From Auanema rhodensis (Eukaryota; Nematoda; Chromadorea; Rhabditida; Rhabditidae), in the NCBI GenBank assembly GCA_964057225.1, contig OZ059894.1:24024476-24088475 (forward strand): a stretch of DNA of 64,000 nucleotides, written 5' to 3'. Shown piece after piece: positions 42,945 to 58,200 of the stretch. Below the pieces are notes generated by a model. The model worked only from the letters and a program-made list of their open reading frames with translations, did no database searches and was not told where the DNA came from. The first letter of the stretch is position 1. Each line of letters begins with the position of its first letter. The translations under genes and the position numbers were made by a program.

Positions 42945-45232
42945 GACTTTGAAATTTACGTGAACTTCAATTTATGCTAATTAAATGTACACGTGATGTG
43001 CACTTGGTATGTAACTCGCTTCACGTGAAAGATAAAGAGATGCGGTTTCCAAAATTAGATTCCCCATGTCCATATTAGTCTAAAAACAAATTTTTATTGA
43101 TATTGGTGCATGGTAACCATGACTTTGAAATTTACGTGAACTTTAATTTATGCTAATTAAATGTACACGTGATGTGCACTTGGTATGTAACTCGCTTCAC
43201 GTGAACGATAAAGAGATGCGGTTTTCAAAATTAGATTCCCCATGTCCATATTAGTCTAAAAACAAATTTTTATTGATATTGGTTCATGGTAACCATGACT
43301 TTGAAATTTACGTGAACTTTAATTTATGCTAATTAAATGTACACGTGATGTGCACTTGGTATGTAACTCGCTTCACGTGAAAGATAAAGAGATGCGGTTT
43401 TCAAAATTAGATTCCCCATGTCCATATTAGTCTAAAAACAAATTTTTATTGATATTGGTGCATGGTAACCATGACTTTGAAATTTACGTGAACTTTAATT
43501 TATGCTAATTAAATGTACACGTGATGTGCACTTGGTATGTAACTCGCTTCACGTGAAAGATAAAGAGATGCGGTTTTCAAAATTAGATTCCCCATGTCCA
43601 TATTAGTCTAAAAACAAATTTTTATTGATATTGGTTCATGGTAACCATGACTTTGAAATTTACGTGAACTTTAATTTATGCTAATTAAATGTACACGTGA
43701 TGTGCACTTGGTATGTAACTCGCTTCACGTGAAAGATAAAGAGATGCGGTTTTCAAAATTAGATTCCCCATGTCCATATTAGTCTAAAAACAAATTTTTA
43801 TTGATATTGGTGCATGGTAACCATGACTTTGAAATTTACGTGAACTTTAATTTATGCTAATTAAATGTACACGTGATGTGCCCTTGGTATGTAACTCGCT
43901 TCACGTGAAAGATAAAGAGATGCGGTTTTCAAAATTAGATTCCCCATGTCCATATTAGTCTAAAAACAAATTTTTATTGATATTGGTGCATGGTAACCAT
44001 GACTTTGAAATTTACGTGAACTTTAATTTATGCTAATTAAATGTACACGTGATGTGCACTTGGTATGTAACTCGCTTCACGTGAAAGATAAAGAGATGCG
44101 GTTTTCAAAATTAGATTCCCCATGTCCATATTAGTCTAAAAACAAATTTTTATTGATATTGGTTCATGGTAACCATGACTTTGAAATTTACGTGAACTTT
44201 AATTTATGCTAATTAAATGTACACGTGATGTGCACTTGGTATGTAACTCGCTTCACGTGAAAGATAAAGAGATGCGGTTTTCAAAATTAGATTCCCCATG
44301 TCCATATTAGTCTAAAAACAAGTTTTTATTGATATTGGTTCATGGTAACCATGACTTTGAAATTTACGTGAACTTCAATTTATGCTAATTAAATGTACAC
44401 GTGATGTGCACTTGGTATGTAACTCGCTTCACGTGAAAGATAAAGAGATGCGGTTTCCAAAATTAGATTCCCCATGTCCATATTAGTCTAAAAACAAATT
44501 TTTATTGATATTGGTGCATGGTAACCATGACTTTGAAATTTACGTGAACTTTAATTTATGCTAATTAAATGTACACGTGATGTGCACTTGGTATGTAACT
44601 CGCTTCACGTGAACGATAAAGAGATGCGGTTTTCAAAATTAGATTCCCCATGTCCATATTAGTCTAAAAACAAATTTTTATTGATATTGGTTCATGGTAA
44701 CCATGACTTTGAAATTTACGTGAACTTTAATTTATGCTAATTAAATGTACACGTGATGTGCACTTGGTATGTAACTCGCTTCACGTGAAAGATAAAGAGA
44801 TGCGGTTTTCAAAATTAGATTCCCCATGTCCATATTAGTCTAAAAACAAATTTTTATTGATATTGGTGCATGGTAACCATGACTTTGAAATTTACGTGAA
44901 CTTTAATTTATGCTAATTAAATGTACACGTGATGTGCACTTGGTATGTAACTCGCTTCACGTGAAAGATAAAGAGATGCGGTTTTCAAAATTAGATTCCC
45001 CATGTCCATATTAGTCTAAAAACAAATTTTTATTGATATTGGTGCATGGTAACCATGACTTTGAAATTTACGTGAACTTTAATTTATGCTAATTAAATGT
45101 ACACGTGATGTGCCCTTGGTATGTAACTCGCTTCACGTGAAAGATAAAGAGATGCGGTTTTCAAAATTAGATTCCCCATGTCCATATTAGTCTAAAAACA
45201 AATTTTTATTGATATTGGTGCATGGTAACCAT
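42945..45232. repeat. HOR F: 8-monomer unit (1,408 bp), second copy 7
   Basis: The gtttcc variant (43,049 and 44,457) and A86 to C (43,206 and 44,614) recur at 1,408 bp. The A58 to C marker recurs at only 1,232 bp (43,882 and 45,114), so the second copy has lost one monomer. A private aacaagttt change occurs near 44,322. Edges are placed at monomer boundaries. Confidence 0.8.
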
Positions 45233-48200
45233 GACTTTGAAATTTACGTGAACTTTAATTTATGCTAATTAAATGTACACGTGATGTGCACTTGGTATGT
45301 AACTCGCTTCACGTGAAAGATAAAGAGATGCGGTTTTCAAAATTAAATTTCCCATGTCCATATTAGTCTAAAAACAAATTTTTATTGATATTGGTGCATG
45401 GTAACCATGACTTTGAAATTTACGTGAACTTTAATTTATGTTAATTAAATGTACACGTGATGTGCACTTGGTATGTAACTCGCTTCACGTGAAAGATAAA
45501 GAGATGCGTTTTTCAAAATTAGATTCCCCATGTCCATATTAGTCTAAAAACAAATTTTTATTGATATTGATTCATGGTAACCATGACTTTGAAATTGACG
45601 TGAACTTCAATTTATGCTAATTAAATGTACACGTGATGTGCACTTGGTATGTAACTCGCTTCACGTGAAAGATGAAGAGATGCGGTTTTCAAAATTAGAT
45701 TCCCTATGTCCATATTAGTCTAAAAACAAATTTTTATTGATATTGGTTCATGGTAACCATGACTTTGAAATTTACGTGAACTTTAATTTATGCTAATTAA
45801 ATGTACACGTGATGTGCACTTGGTATGTAACTCGCTTCACGTGAAAGATAAAGAGATGCGGTTTTCAAAATTAGATTCCCCATGTCCATATTAGTCTAAA
45901 AACAAATTTTTATTGATATTGGTTCATGGTAACCATGACTTTGAAATTTACGTGAACTTTAATTTATGCTAATTAAATGTACACGTGATGTGCACTTGGT
46001 ATGTAACTCGCTTCACGTGAAAGATAAAGAGATGCGGTTTTCAAAATTAGATTCCCCATGTCCATATTAGTCTAAAAACAAATTTTTATTGATATTGGTG
46101 CATGGTAACCATGACTTTGAAATTTACGTGAACTTTAATTTATGCTAATTAAATGTACACGTGATGTGCACTTGGTATGTAACTCGCTTCACGTGAAAGA
46201 TAAAGAGATGCGGTTTTCAAAATTAGATTCCCCATGTCCATATTAGTCTAAAAACAAATTTTTATTGATATTGGTTCATGGTAACCATGACTTTGAAATT
46301 TACGTGAACTTTAATTTATGCTAATTAAATGTACACGTGATGTGCACTTGGTATGTAACTCGCTTCACGTGAAAGATAAAGAGATGCGGTTTTCAAAATT
46401 AGATTCCCCATGTCCATATTAGTCTAAAAACAAATTTTTATTGATATTGGTTCATGGTAACCATGACTTTGAAATTTACGTGAACTTTAATTTATGCTAA
46501 TTAAATGTACACGTGATGTGCACTTGGTATGTAACTCGCTTCACGTGAAAGATAAAGAGATGCGGTTTTCAAAATTAAATTTCCCATGTCCATATTAGTC
46601 TAAAAACAAATTTTTATTGATATTGGTGCATGGTAACCATGACTTTGAAATTTACGTGAACTTTAATTTATGCTAATTAAATGTACACGTGATGTGCACT
46701 TGGTATGTAACTCGCTTCACGTGAAAGATAAAGAGATGCGGTTTTCAAAATTAGATTCCCCATGTCCATATTAGTCTAAAAACAAATTTTTATTGATATT
46801 GGTTCATGGTAACCATGACTTTGAAATTTACGTGAACTTTAATTTATGCTAATTAAATGTACACGTGATGTGCACTTGGTATGTAACTCGCTTCACGTGA
46901 AAGATAAAGAGATGCGGTTTTCAAAATTAGATTCCCCCTGTCCATATTAGTCTAAAAACAAATTTTTATTGATATTGGTTCATGGTAACCATGACTTTGA
47001 AATTTACGTGAACTTTAATTTATGCTAATTAAATGTACACGTGATGTGCACTTGGTATGTAACTCGCTTCACGTGAAAGATAAAGAGATGCGGTTTTCAA
47101 AATTAGATTCCCCATGTCCATATTAGTCTAAAAACAAATTTTTATTGATATTGGTTCATGGTAACCATGACTTTGAAATTTACGTGAACTTTAATTTATG
47201 CTAATTAAATGTACACGTGATGTGCACTTGGTATGTAACTCGCTTCACGTGAAAGATAAAGAGATGCGGTTTTCAAAATTAAATTTCCCATGTCCATATT
47301 AGTCTAAAAACAAATTTTTATTGATATTGGTGCATGGTAACCATGACTTTGAAATTTACGTGAACTTTAATTTATGCTAATTAAATGTACACGTGATGTG
47401 CACTTGGTATGTAACTCGCTTCACGTGAAAGATAAAGAGATGCGGTTTTCAAAATTAGATTCCCCATGTCCATATTAGTCTAAAAACAAATTTTTATTGA
47501 TATTGGTTCATGGTAACCATGACTTTGAAATTTACGTGAACTTCAATTTATGCTAATTAAATGTACACGTGATGTGCACTTGGTATGTAACTCGCTTCAC
47601 GTGAAAGATGAAGAGATGCGGTTTTCAAAATTAGATTTCCTATGTCCATATTAGTCTAAAAACAAATTTTTATTGATATTGGTTCATGGTAACCATGACT
47701 TTGAAATTTACGTGAACTTTAATTTATGCTAATTAAATGTACACGTGATGTGCACTTGGTATGTAACTCGCTTCACGTGAAAGATAAAGAGATGCGGTTT
47801 TCAAAATTAGATTCCCCATGTCCATATTAGTCTAAAAACAAATTTTTATTGATATTGGTTCATGGTAACCATGACTTTGAAATTTACGTGAACTTTAATT
47901 TATGCTAGTTAAATGTACACGTGATGTGCACTTGGTATGTAACTCGCTTCACGTGAAAGATAAAGAGATGCGGTTTTCAAAATTAGATTCCCCATGTCCA
48001 TATTAGTCTAAAAACAAATTTTTATTGATATTGGTTCATGGTAACCATGACTTTGAAATTTACGTGAACTTTAATTTATGCTAATTAAATGTACACGTGA
48101 TGTGCACTTGGTATGTAACTCGCTTCACGTGAAAGATAAAGAGATGCGGTTTTCAAAATTAAATTTCCCATGTCCATATTAGTCTAAAAACAAATTTTTA

Positions 48201-50864
48201 TTGATATTGGTGCATGGTAACCATGACTTTGAAATTTACGTGAACTTTAATTTATGTTAATTAAATGTACACGTGATGTGCACTTGGTATGTAACTCGCT
48301 TCACGTGAAAGATAAAGAGATGCGTTTTTCAAAATTAGATTCCCCATGTCCATATTAGTCTAAAAACAAATTTTTATTGATATTGATTCATGGTAACCAT
48401 GACTTTGAAATTGACGTGAACTTCAATTTATGCTAATTAAATGTACACGTGATGTGCACTTGGTATGTAACTCGCTTCACGTGAAAGATGAAGAGATGCG
48501 GTTTTCAAAATTAGATTCCCTATGTCCATATTAGTCTAAAAACAAATTTTTATTGATATTGGTTCATGGTAACCATGACTTTGAAATTTACGTGAACTTT
48601 AATTTATGCTAATTAAATGTACACGTGATGTGCACTTGGTATGTAACTCGCTTCACGTGAAAGATAAAGAGATGCGGTTTTCAAAATTAGATTCCCCATG
48701 TCCATATTAGTCTAAAAACAAATTTTTATTGATATTGGTTCATGGTAACCATGACTTTGAAATTTACGTGAACTTTAATTTATGCTAATTAAATGTACAC
48801 GTGATGTGCACTTGGTATGTAACTCGCTTCACGTGAAAGATAAAGAGATGCGGTTTTCAAAATTAGATTCCTCATGTCCATATTAGTCTAAAAACAAATT
48901 TTTATTGATATTGGTGCATGGTAACCATGACTTTGAAATTTACGTGAACTTTAATTTATGCTAATTAAATGTACACGTGATGTGCACTTGGTATGTAACT
49001 CGCTTCACGTGAAAGATAAAGAGATGCGGTTTTCAAAATTAGATTCCCCATGTCCATATTAGTCTAAAAACAAATTTTTATTGATATTGGTTCATGGTAA
49101 CCATGACTTTGAAATTTACGTGAACTTTAATTTATGCTAATTAAATGTACACGTGATGTGCACTTGGTATGTAACTCGCTTCACGTGAAAGATAAAGAGA
49201 TGCGGTTTTCAAAATTAGATTCCCCATGTCCATATTAGTCTAAAAACAAATTTTTATTGATATTGGTTCATGGTAACCATGACTTTGAAATTTACGTGAA
49301 CTTTAATTTATGCTAATTAAATGTACACGTGATGTGCACTTGGTATGTAACTCGCTTCACGTGAAAGATAAAGAGATGCGGTTTTCAAAATTAAATTTCC
49401 CATGTCCATATTAGTCTAAAAACAAATTTTTATTGATATTGGTGCATGGTAACCATGACTTTGAAATTTACGTGAACTTTAATTTATGCTAATTAAATGT
49501 ACACGTGATGTGCACTTGGTATGTAACTCGCTTCACGTGAAAGATAAAGAGATGCGGTTTTCAAAATTAGATTCCCCATGTCCATATTAGTCTAAAAACA
49601 AATTTTTATTGATATTGGTTCATGGTAACCATGACTTTGAAATTTACGTGAACTTTAATTTATGCTAATTAAATGTACACGTGATGTGCACTTGGTATGT
49701 AACTCGCTTCACGTGAAAGATAAAGAGATGCGGTTTTCAAAATTAGATTCCCCCTGTCCATATTAGTCTAAAAACAAATTTTTATTGATATTGGTTCATG
49801 GTAACCATGACTTTGAAATTTACGTGAACTTTAATTTATGCTAATTAAATGTACACGTGATGTGCACTTGGTATGTAACTCGCTTCACGTGAAAGATAAA
49901 GAGATGCGGTTTTCAAAATTAGATTCCCCATGTCCATATTAGTCTAAAAACAAATTTTTATTGATATTGGTTCATGGTAACCATGACTTTGAAATTTACG
50001 TGAACTTTAATTTATGCTAATTAAATGTACACGTGATGTGCACTTGGTATGTAACTCGCTTCACGTGAAAGATAAAGAGATGCGGTTTTCAAAATTAAAT
50101 TTCCCATGTCCATATTAGTCTAAAAACAAATTTTTATTGATATTGGTGCATGGTAACCATGACTTTGAAATTTACGTGAACTTTAATTTATGCTAATTAA
50201 ATGTACACGTGATGTGCACTTGGTATGTAACTCGCTTCACGTGAAAGATAAAGAGATGCGGTTTTCAAAATTAGATTCCCCATGTCCATATTAGTCTAAA
50301 AACAAATTTTTATTGATATTGGTTCATGGTAACCATGACTTTGAAATTTACGTGAACTTCAATTTATGCTAATTAAATGTACACGTGATGTGCACTTGGT
50401 ATGTAACTCGCTTCACGTGAAAGATGAAGAGATGCGGTTTTCAAAATTAGATTTCCTATGTCCATATTAGTCTAAAAACAAATTTTTATTGATATTGGTT
50501 CATGGTAACCATGACTTTGAAATTTACGTGAACTTTAATTTATGCTAATTAAATGTACACGTGATGTGCACTTGGTATGTAACTCGCTTCACGTGAAAGA
50601 TAAAGAGATGCGGTTTTCAAAATTAGATTCCCCATGTCCATATTAGTCTAAAAACAAATTTTTATTGATATTGGTTCATGGTAACCATGACTTTGAAATT
50701 TACGTGAACTTTAATTTATGCTAGTTAAATGTACACGTGATGTGCACTTGGTATGTAACTCGCTTCACGTGAAAGATAAAGAGATGCGGTTTTCAAAATT
50801 AGATTCCCCATGTCCATATTAGTCTAAAAACAAATTTTTATTGATATTGGTTCATGGTAACCAT
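45233..50864. repeat. HOR G: 16-monomer unit (2,816 bp), two copies
   Basis: Copies run 45,233-48,048 and 48,049-50,864. Markers at exactly 2,816 bp: C33 to T at 45,441/48,257; gcgttttt, gattgattc and aaattgacg in the same and following monomers; A122 to C (cccctgtcc) at 46,938/49,754; A36 to G (gctagtt) at 47,908/50,724; gatgaagag with tttcctatg in the monomers starting 47,521/50,337. The unit ends with the first copy of the 4-monomer HOR H. One private change in copy two is ctcatg near 48,872. Confidence 0.9.
46465..48048. repeat. 9-monomer cassette, copy 1 (also at 49,281; 52,449; 57,553)
   Basis: Nine monomers carry, on alternating copies, aaatttccc / cccctgtcc / aaatttccc / C24 + gatgaagag + tttcctatg / gctagtt. 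The series starts at 46,465, 49,281, 52,449 and 57,553 (1,584 bp each). It is shared between HOR G and HOR I, although the monomers around it differ, so it moved or was retained as a block. The monomers at 63,361 (aaattt) and 63,713 (cccctgtcc at 63,834) look like the start of a fifth copy running off the window. Confidence 0.82.
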
Positions 50865-52096
50865 GACTTTGAAATTTACGTGAACTTCAATTTATGCTAA
50901 TTAAATGTACACGTGATGTGCACTTGGTATGTAACTCGCTTCACGTGAAAGATGAAGAGATGCGGTTTTCAAAATTAGATTCCCTATGTCCATATTAGTC
51001 TAAAAACAAATTTTTATTGATATTGGTTCATGGTAACCATGACTTTGAAATTTACGTGAACTTTAATTTATGCTAATTAAATGTACACGTGATGGGCACT
51101 TGGTATGTAACTCGCTTCACGTGAAAGATAAAGAGATGCGGTTTTCAAAATTAGATTCCCCATGTCCATATTAGTCTAAAAACAAATTTTTATTGATATT
51201 GGTGCATGGTAACCATGACTTTGAAATTTACGTGAACTTTAATTTATGCTAATTAAATGTACACGTGATGTGCACTTGGTATGTAACTCGCTTCACGTGA
51301 AAGATAAAGAGATGCGGTTTTCAAAATTAGATTCCCCATGTCCATATTAGTCTAAAAACAAATTTTTATTGATATTGGTTCATGGTAACCATGACTTTGA
51401 AATTTACGTGAACTTTAATTTATGCTAGTTAAATGTACACGTGATGTGCACTTGGTATGTAACTCGCTTCACGTGAAAGATAAAGAGATGCGGTTTTCAA
51501 AATTAGATTCCCCATGTCCATATTAGTCTAAAAACAAATTTTTATTGATATTGGTTCATGGTAACCATGACTTTGAAATTTACGTGAACTTCAATTTATG
51601 CTAATTAAATGTACACGTGATGTGCACTTGGTATGTAACTCGCTTCACGTGAAAGATGAAGAGATGCGGTTTTCAAAATTAGATTCCCTATGTCCATATT
51701 AGTCTAAAAACAAATTTTTATTGATATTGGTTCATGGTAACCATGACTTTGAAATTTACGTGAACTTTAATTTATGCTAATTAAATGTACACGTGATGGG
51801 CACTTGGTATGTAACTCGCTTCACGTGAAAGATAAAGAGATGCGGTTTTCAAAATTAGATTCCCCATGTCCATATTAGTCTAAAAACAAATTTTTATTGA
51901 TATTGGTGCATGGTAACCATGACTTTGAAATTTACGTGAACTTTAATTTATGCTAATTAAATGTACACGTGATGTGCACTTGGTATGTAACTCGCTTCAC
52001 GTGAAAGATAAAGAGATGCGGTTTTCAAAATTAGATTCCTCATGTCCATATTAGTCTAAAAACAAATTTTTATTGATATTGGTGCATGGTAACCAT
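50689..52096. repeat. HOR H: 4-monomer unit (704 bp), two copies
   Basis: Monomers 50,689-51,392 and 51,393-52,096 repeat as a set: one with gctagtt (50,724/51,428), one with C24, gatgaagag and ccctatg, one with gatgggcac (51,095/51,799), and a plain one. The same pair recurs at 53,892/54,596 and 54,263/54,967, and again at 58,996/59,700 and 59,367/60,071, carried inside HOR I. Confidence 0.88.
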
Positions 52097-52272
52097 GACT
52101 TTGAAATTTACGTGAACTTTAATTTATGCTAATTAAATGTACACGTGATGTGCACTTGGTATGTAACTCGCTTCACGTGAAAGATAAAGAGATGCGGTTT
52201 TCAAAATTAGATTCCCCATGTCCATATTAGTCTAAAAACAAATTTTTATTGATATTGGTTCATGGTAACCAT

Positions 52273-55200
52273 GACTTTGAAATTTACGTGAACTTTAATT
52301 TATGCTAATTAAATGTACACGTGATGTGCACTTGGTATGTAACTCGCTTCACGTGAAAGATAAAGAGATGCGGTTTTCAAAATTAGATTCCCCATGTCCA
52401 TATTAGTCTAAAAACAAATTTTTATTGATATTGGTTCATGGTAACCATGACTTTGAAATTTACGTGAACTTTAATTTATGCTAATTAAATGTACACGTGA
52501 TGTGCACTTGGTATGTAACTCGCTTCACGTGAAAGATAAAGAGATGCGGTTTTCAAAATTAAATTTCCCATGTCCATATTAGTCTAAAAACAAATTTTTA
52601 TTGATATTGGTGCATGGTAACCATGACTTTGAAATTTACGTGAACTTTAATTTATGCTAATTAAATGTACACGTGATGTGCACTTGGTATGTAACTCGCT
52701 TCACGTGAAAGATAAAGAGATGCGGTTTTCAAAATTAGATTCCCCATGTCCATATTAGTCTAAAAACAAATTTTTATTGATATTGGTTCATGGTAACCAT
52801 GACTTTGAAATTTACGTGAACTTTAATTTATGCTAATTAAATGTACACGTGATGTGCACTTGGTATGTAACTCGCTTCACGTGAAAGATAAAGAGATGCG
52901 GTTTTCAAAATTAGATTCCCCCTGTCCATATTAGTCTAAAAACAAATTTTTATTGATATTGGTTCATGGTAACCATGACTTTGAAATTTACGTGAACTTT
53001 AATTTATGCTAATTAAATGTACACGTGATGTGCACTTGGTATGTAACTCGCTTCACGTGAAAGATAAAGAGATGCGGTTTTCAAAATTAGATTCCCCATG
53101 TCCATATTAGTCTAAAAACAAATTTTTATTGATATTGGTTCATGGTAACCATGACTTTGAAATTTACGTGAACTTTAATTTATGCTAATTAAATGTACAC
53201 GTGATGTGCACTTGGTATGTAACTCGCTTCACGTGAAAGATAAAGAGATGCGGTTTTCAAAATTAAATTTCCCATGTCCATATTAGTCTAAAAACAAATT
53301 TTTATTGATATTGGTGCATGGTAACCATGACTTTGAAATTTACGTGAACTTTAATTTATGCTAATTAAATGTACACGTGATGTGCACTTGGTATGTAACT
53401 CGCTTCACGTGAAAGATAAAGAGATGCGGTTTTCAAAATTAGATTCCCCATGTCCATATTAGTCTAAAAACAAATTTTTATTGATATTGGTTCATGGTAA
53501 CCATGACTTTGAAATTTACGTGAACTTCAATTTATGCTAATTAAATGTACACGTGATGTGCACTTGGTATGTAACTCGCTTCACGTGAAAGATGAAGAGA
53601 TGCGGTTTTCAAAATTAGATTTCCTATGTCCATATTAGTCTAAAAACAAATTTTTATTGATATTGGTTCATGGTAACCATGACTTTGAAATTTACGTGAA
53701 CTTTAATTTATGCTAATTAAATGTACACGTGATGTGCACTTGGTATGTAACTCGCTTCACGTGAAAGATAAAGAGATGCGGTTTTCAAAATTAGATTCCC
53801 CATGTCCATATTAGTCTAAAAACAAATTTTTATTGATATTGGTTCATGGTAACCATGACTTTGAAATTTACGTGAACTTTAATTTATGCTAGTTAAATGT
53901 ACACGTGATGTGCACTTGGTATGTAACTCGCTTCACGTGAAAGATAAAGAGATGCGGTTTTCAAAATTAGATTCCCCATGTCCATATTAGTCTAAAAACA
54001 AATTTTTATTGATATTGGTTCATGGTAACCATGACTTTGAAATTTACGTGAACTTCAATTTATGCTAATTAAATGTACACGTGATGTGCACTTGGTATGT
54101 AACTCGCTTCACGTGAAAGATGAAGAGATGCGGTTTTCAAAATTAGATTCCCTATGTCCATATTAGTCTAAAAACAAATTTTTATTGATATTGGTTCATG
54201 GTAACCATGACTTTGAAATTTACGTGAACTTTAATTTATGCTAATTAAATGTACACGTGATGGGCACTTGGTATGTAACTCGCTTCACGTGAAAGATAAA
54301 GAGATGCGGTTTTCAAAATTAGATTCCCCATGTCCATATTAGTCTAAAAACAAATTTTTATTGATATTGGTGCATGGTAACCATGACTTTGAAATTTACG
54401 TGAACTTTAATTTATGCTAATTAAATGTACACGTGATGTGCACTTGGTATGTAACTCGCTTCACGTGAAAGATAAAGAGATGCGGTTTTCAAAATTAGAT
54501 TCCCCATGTCCATATTAGTCTAAAAACAAATTTTTATTGATATTGGTTCATGGTAACCATGACTTTGAAATTTACGTGAACTTTAATTTATGCTAGTTAA
54601 ATGTACACGTGATGTGCACTTGGTATGTAACTCGCTTCACGTGAAAGATAAAGAGATGCGGTTTTCAAAATTAGATTCCCCATGTCCATATTAGTCTAAA
54701 AACAAATTTTTATTGATATTGGTTCATGGTAACCATGACTTTGAAATTTACGTGAACTTCAATTTATGCTAATTAAATGTACACGTGATGTGCACTTGGT
54801 ATGTAACTCGCTTCACGTGAAAGATGAAGAGATGCGGTTTTCAAAATTAGATTCCCTATGTCCATATTAGTCTAAAAACAAATTTTTATTGATATTGGTT
54901 CATGGTAACCATGACTTTGAAATTTACGTGAACTTTAATTTATGCTAATTAAATGTACACGTGATGGGCACTTGGTATGTAACTCGCTTCACGTGAAAGA
55001 TAAAGAGATGCGGTTTTCAAAATTAGATTCCCCATGTCCATATTAGTCTAAAAACAAATTTTTATTGATATTGGTGCATGGTAACCATGACTTTGAAATT
55101 TACGTGAACTTTAATTTATGCTAATTAAATGTACACGTGATGTGCACTTGGTATGTAACTCGCTTCACGTGAAAGATAAAGAGATGCGGTTTTCAAAATT

Positions 55201-58200
55201 AGATTCCCCATGTCCATATTAGTCTAAAAACAAATTTTTATTGATATTGGTTCATGGTAACCATGACTTTGAAATTTACGTGAACTTTAATTTATGCTAA
55301 TTAAATGTACACGTGATGTGCACTTGGTATGTAACTCGCTTCACGTGAAAGATAAAGAGATGCGGTTTTCAAAATTAGATTCCCCATGTCCATATTAGTC
55401 TAAAAACAAATTTTTATTGATATTGGTTCATGGTAACCATGACTTTGAAATTTACGTGAACTTTAATTTATGCTAATTAAATGTACACGTGTTGTGCACT
55501 TGGTATGTAACTCGCTTCACGTGAAAGATAAAGAGATGCGGTTTTCAAAATTAGATTCCCCATGTCCATATTAGTCTAAAAACAAATTTTTATTGATATT
55601 GGTGCATGGTAACCATGACTTTGAAATTTACGTGAACTTTAATTTATGCTAATTAAATGTACACGTGATGTGCCCTCGGTATGTAACTCGCTTCACGTGA
55701 AAGATAAAGAGATGCGGTTTTCAAAATTAGATTCCCCATGTCCATATTAGTCTAAAAACAAATTTTTATTGATATTGGTGCATGGTAACCATGACTTTGA
55801 AATTTACGTGAACTTTAATTTATGCTAATTAAATGTACACGTGATGTGCACTTGGTATGTAACTCGCTTCACGTGAAAGATAAAGAGATGCGGTTTTCAA
55901 AATTAGATTCCCCATGTCCATATTAGTCTAAAAACAAATTTTTATTGATATTGGTTCATGGTAACCATGACTTTGAAATTTACGTGAACTTCAATTTATG
56001 CTAATTAAATGTACACGTGATGTGCACTTGGTATGTAACTCGCTTCACGTGAAAGATGAAGAGATGCGGTTTTCAAAATTAGATTTCCTATGTCCATATT
56101 AGTCTAAAAACAAATTTTTATTGATATTGGTTCATGGTAACCATGACTTTGAAATTTACGTGAACTTTAATTTATGCTAATTAAATGTACACGTGATGTG
56201 CACTTGGTATGTAACTCGCTTCACGTGAAAGATAAAGAGATGCGGTTTTCAAAATTAGATTCCCCATGTCCATATTAGTCTAAAAACAAATTTTTATTGA
56301 TATTGGTTCATGGTAACCATGACTTTGAAATTTACGTGAACTTTAATTTATGCTAATTAAATGTACACGTGATGTGCACTTGGTATGTAACTCGCTTCAC
56401 GTGAAAGATAAAGAGATGCGGTTTTCAAAATTAGATTCCCCATGTCCATATTAGTCTAAAAACAAATTTTTATTGATATTGGTTCATGGTAACCATGACT
56501 TTGAAATTTACGTGAACTTCAATTTATGCTAATTAAATGTACACGTGATGTGCACTTGGTATGTAACTCGCTTCACGTGAAAGATGAAGAGATGCGGTTT
56601 TCAAAATTAGATTCCCTATGTCCATATTAGTCTAAAAACAAATTTTTATTGATATTGGTTCATGGTAACCATGACTTTGAAATTTACGTGAACTTTAATT
56701 TATGCTAATTAAATGTACACGTGATGTGCACTTGGTATGTAACTCGCTTCACGTGAAAGATAAAGAGATGCGGTTTTCAAAATTAGATTCCCCATGTCCA
56801 TATTAGTCTAAAAACAAATTTTTATTGATATTGGTTCATGGTAACCATGACTTTGAAATTTACGTGAACTTCAATTTATGCTAATTAAATGTACACGTGA
56901 TGTGCACTTGGTATGTAACTCGCTTCACGTGAAAGATGAAGAGATGCGGTTTTCAAAATTAGATTCCCTATGTCCATATTAGTCTAAAAACAAATTTTTA
57001 TTGATATTGGTTCATGGTAACCATGACTTTGAAATTTACGTGAACTTTAATTTATGCTAATTAAATGTACACGTGATGTGCACTTGGTATGTAACTCGCT
57101 TCACGTGAAAGATAAAGAGATGCGGTTTTCAAAATTAGATTCCCCATGTCCATATTAGTCTAAAAACAAATTTTTATTGATATTGGTTAATGGTAACCAT
57201 GACTTTGAAATTTACGTGAACTTTAATGTATGCTAATTAAATGTACACGTGATGTGCACTTGGTATGTAACTCGCTTCACGTGAAAGATAAAGAGATGCG
57301 GTTTTCAAAATTAGATTCCCCATGTCCATATTAGTCTAAAAACAAATTTTTATTGATATTGGTGCATGGTAACCATGACTTTGAAATTTACGTGAACTTT
57401 AATTTATGCTAATTAAATGTACACGTGATGTGCACTTGGTATGTAACTCGCTTCACGTGAAAGATAAAGAGATGCGGTTTTCAAAATTAGATTCCCCATG
57501 TCCATATTAGTCTAAAAACAAATTTTTATTGATATTGGTTCATGGTAACCATGACTTTGAAATTTACGTGAACTTTAATTTATGCTAATTAAATGTACAC
57601 GTGATGTGCACTTGGTATGTAACTCGCTTCACGTGAAAGATAAAGAGATGCGGTTTTCAAAATTAAATTTCCCATGTCCATATTAGTCTAAAAACAAATT
57701 TTTATTGATATTGGTGCATGGTAACCATGACTTTGAAATTTACGTGAACTTTAATTTATGCTAATTAAATGTACACGTGATGTGCACTTGGTATGTAACT
57801 CGCTTCACGTGAAAGATAAAGAGATGCGGTTTTCAAAATTAGATTCCCCATGTCCATATTAGTCTAAAAACAAATTTTTATTGATATTGGTTCATGGTAA
57901 CCATGACTTTGAAATTTACGTAAACTTTAATTTATGCTAATTAAATGTACACGTGATGTGCACTTGGTATGTAACTCGCTTCACGTGAAAGATAAAGAGA
58001 TGCGGTTTTCAAAATTAGATTCCCCCTGTCCATATTAGTCTAAAAACAAATTTTTATTGATATTGGTTCATGGTAACCATGACTTTGAAATTTACGTGAA
58101 CTTTAATTTATGCTAATTAAATGTACACGTGATGTGCACTTGGTATGTAACTCGCTTCACGTGAAAGATAAAGAGATGCGGTTTTCAAAATTAGATTCCC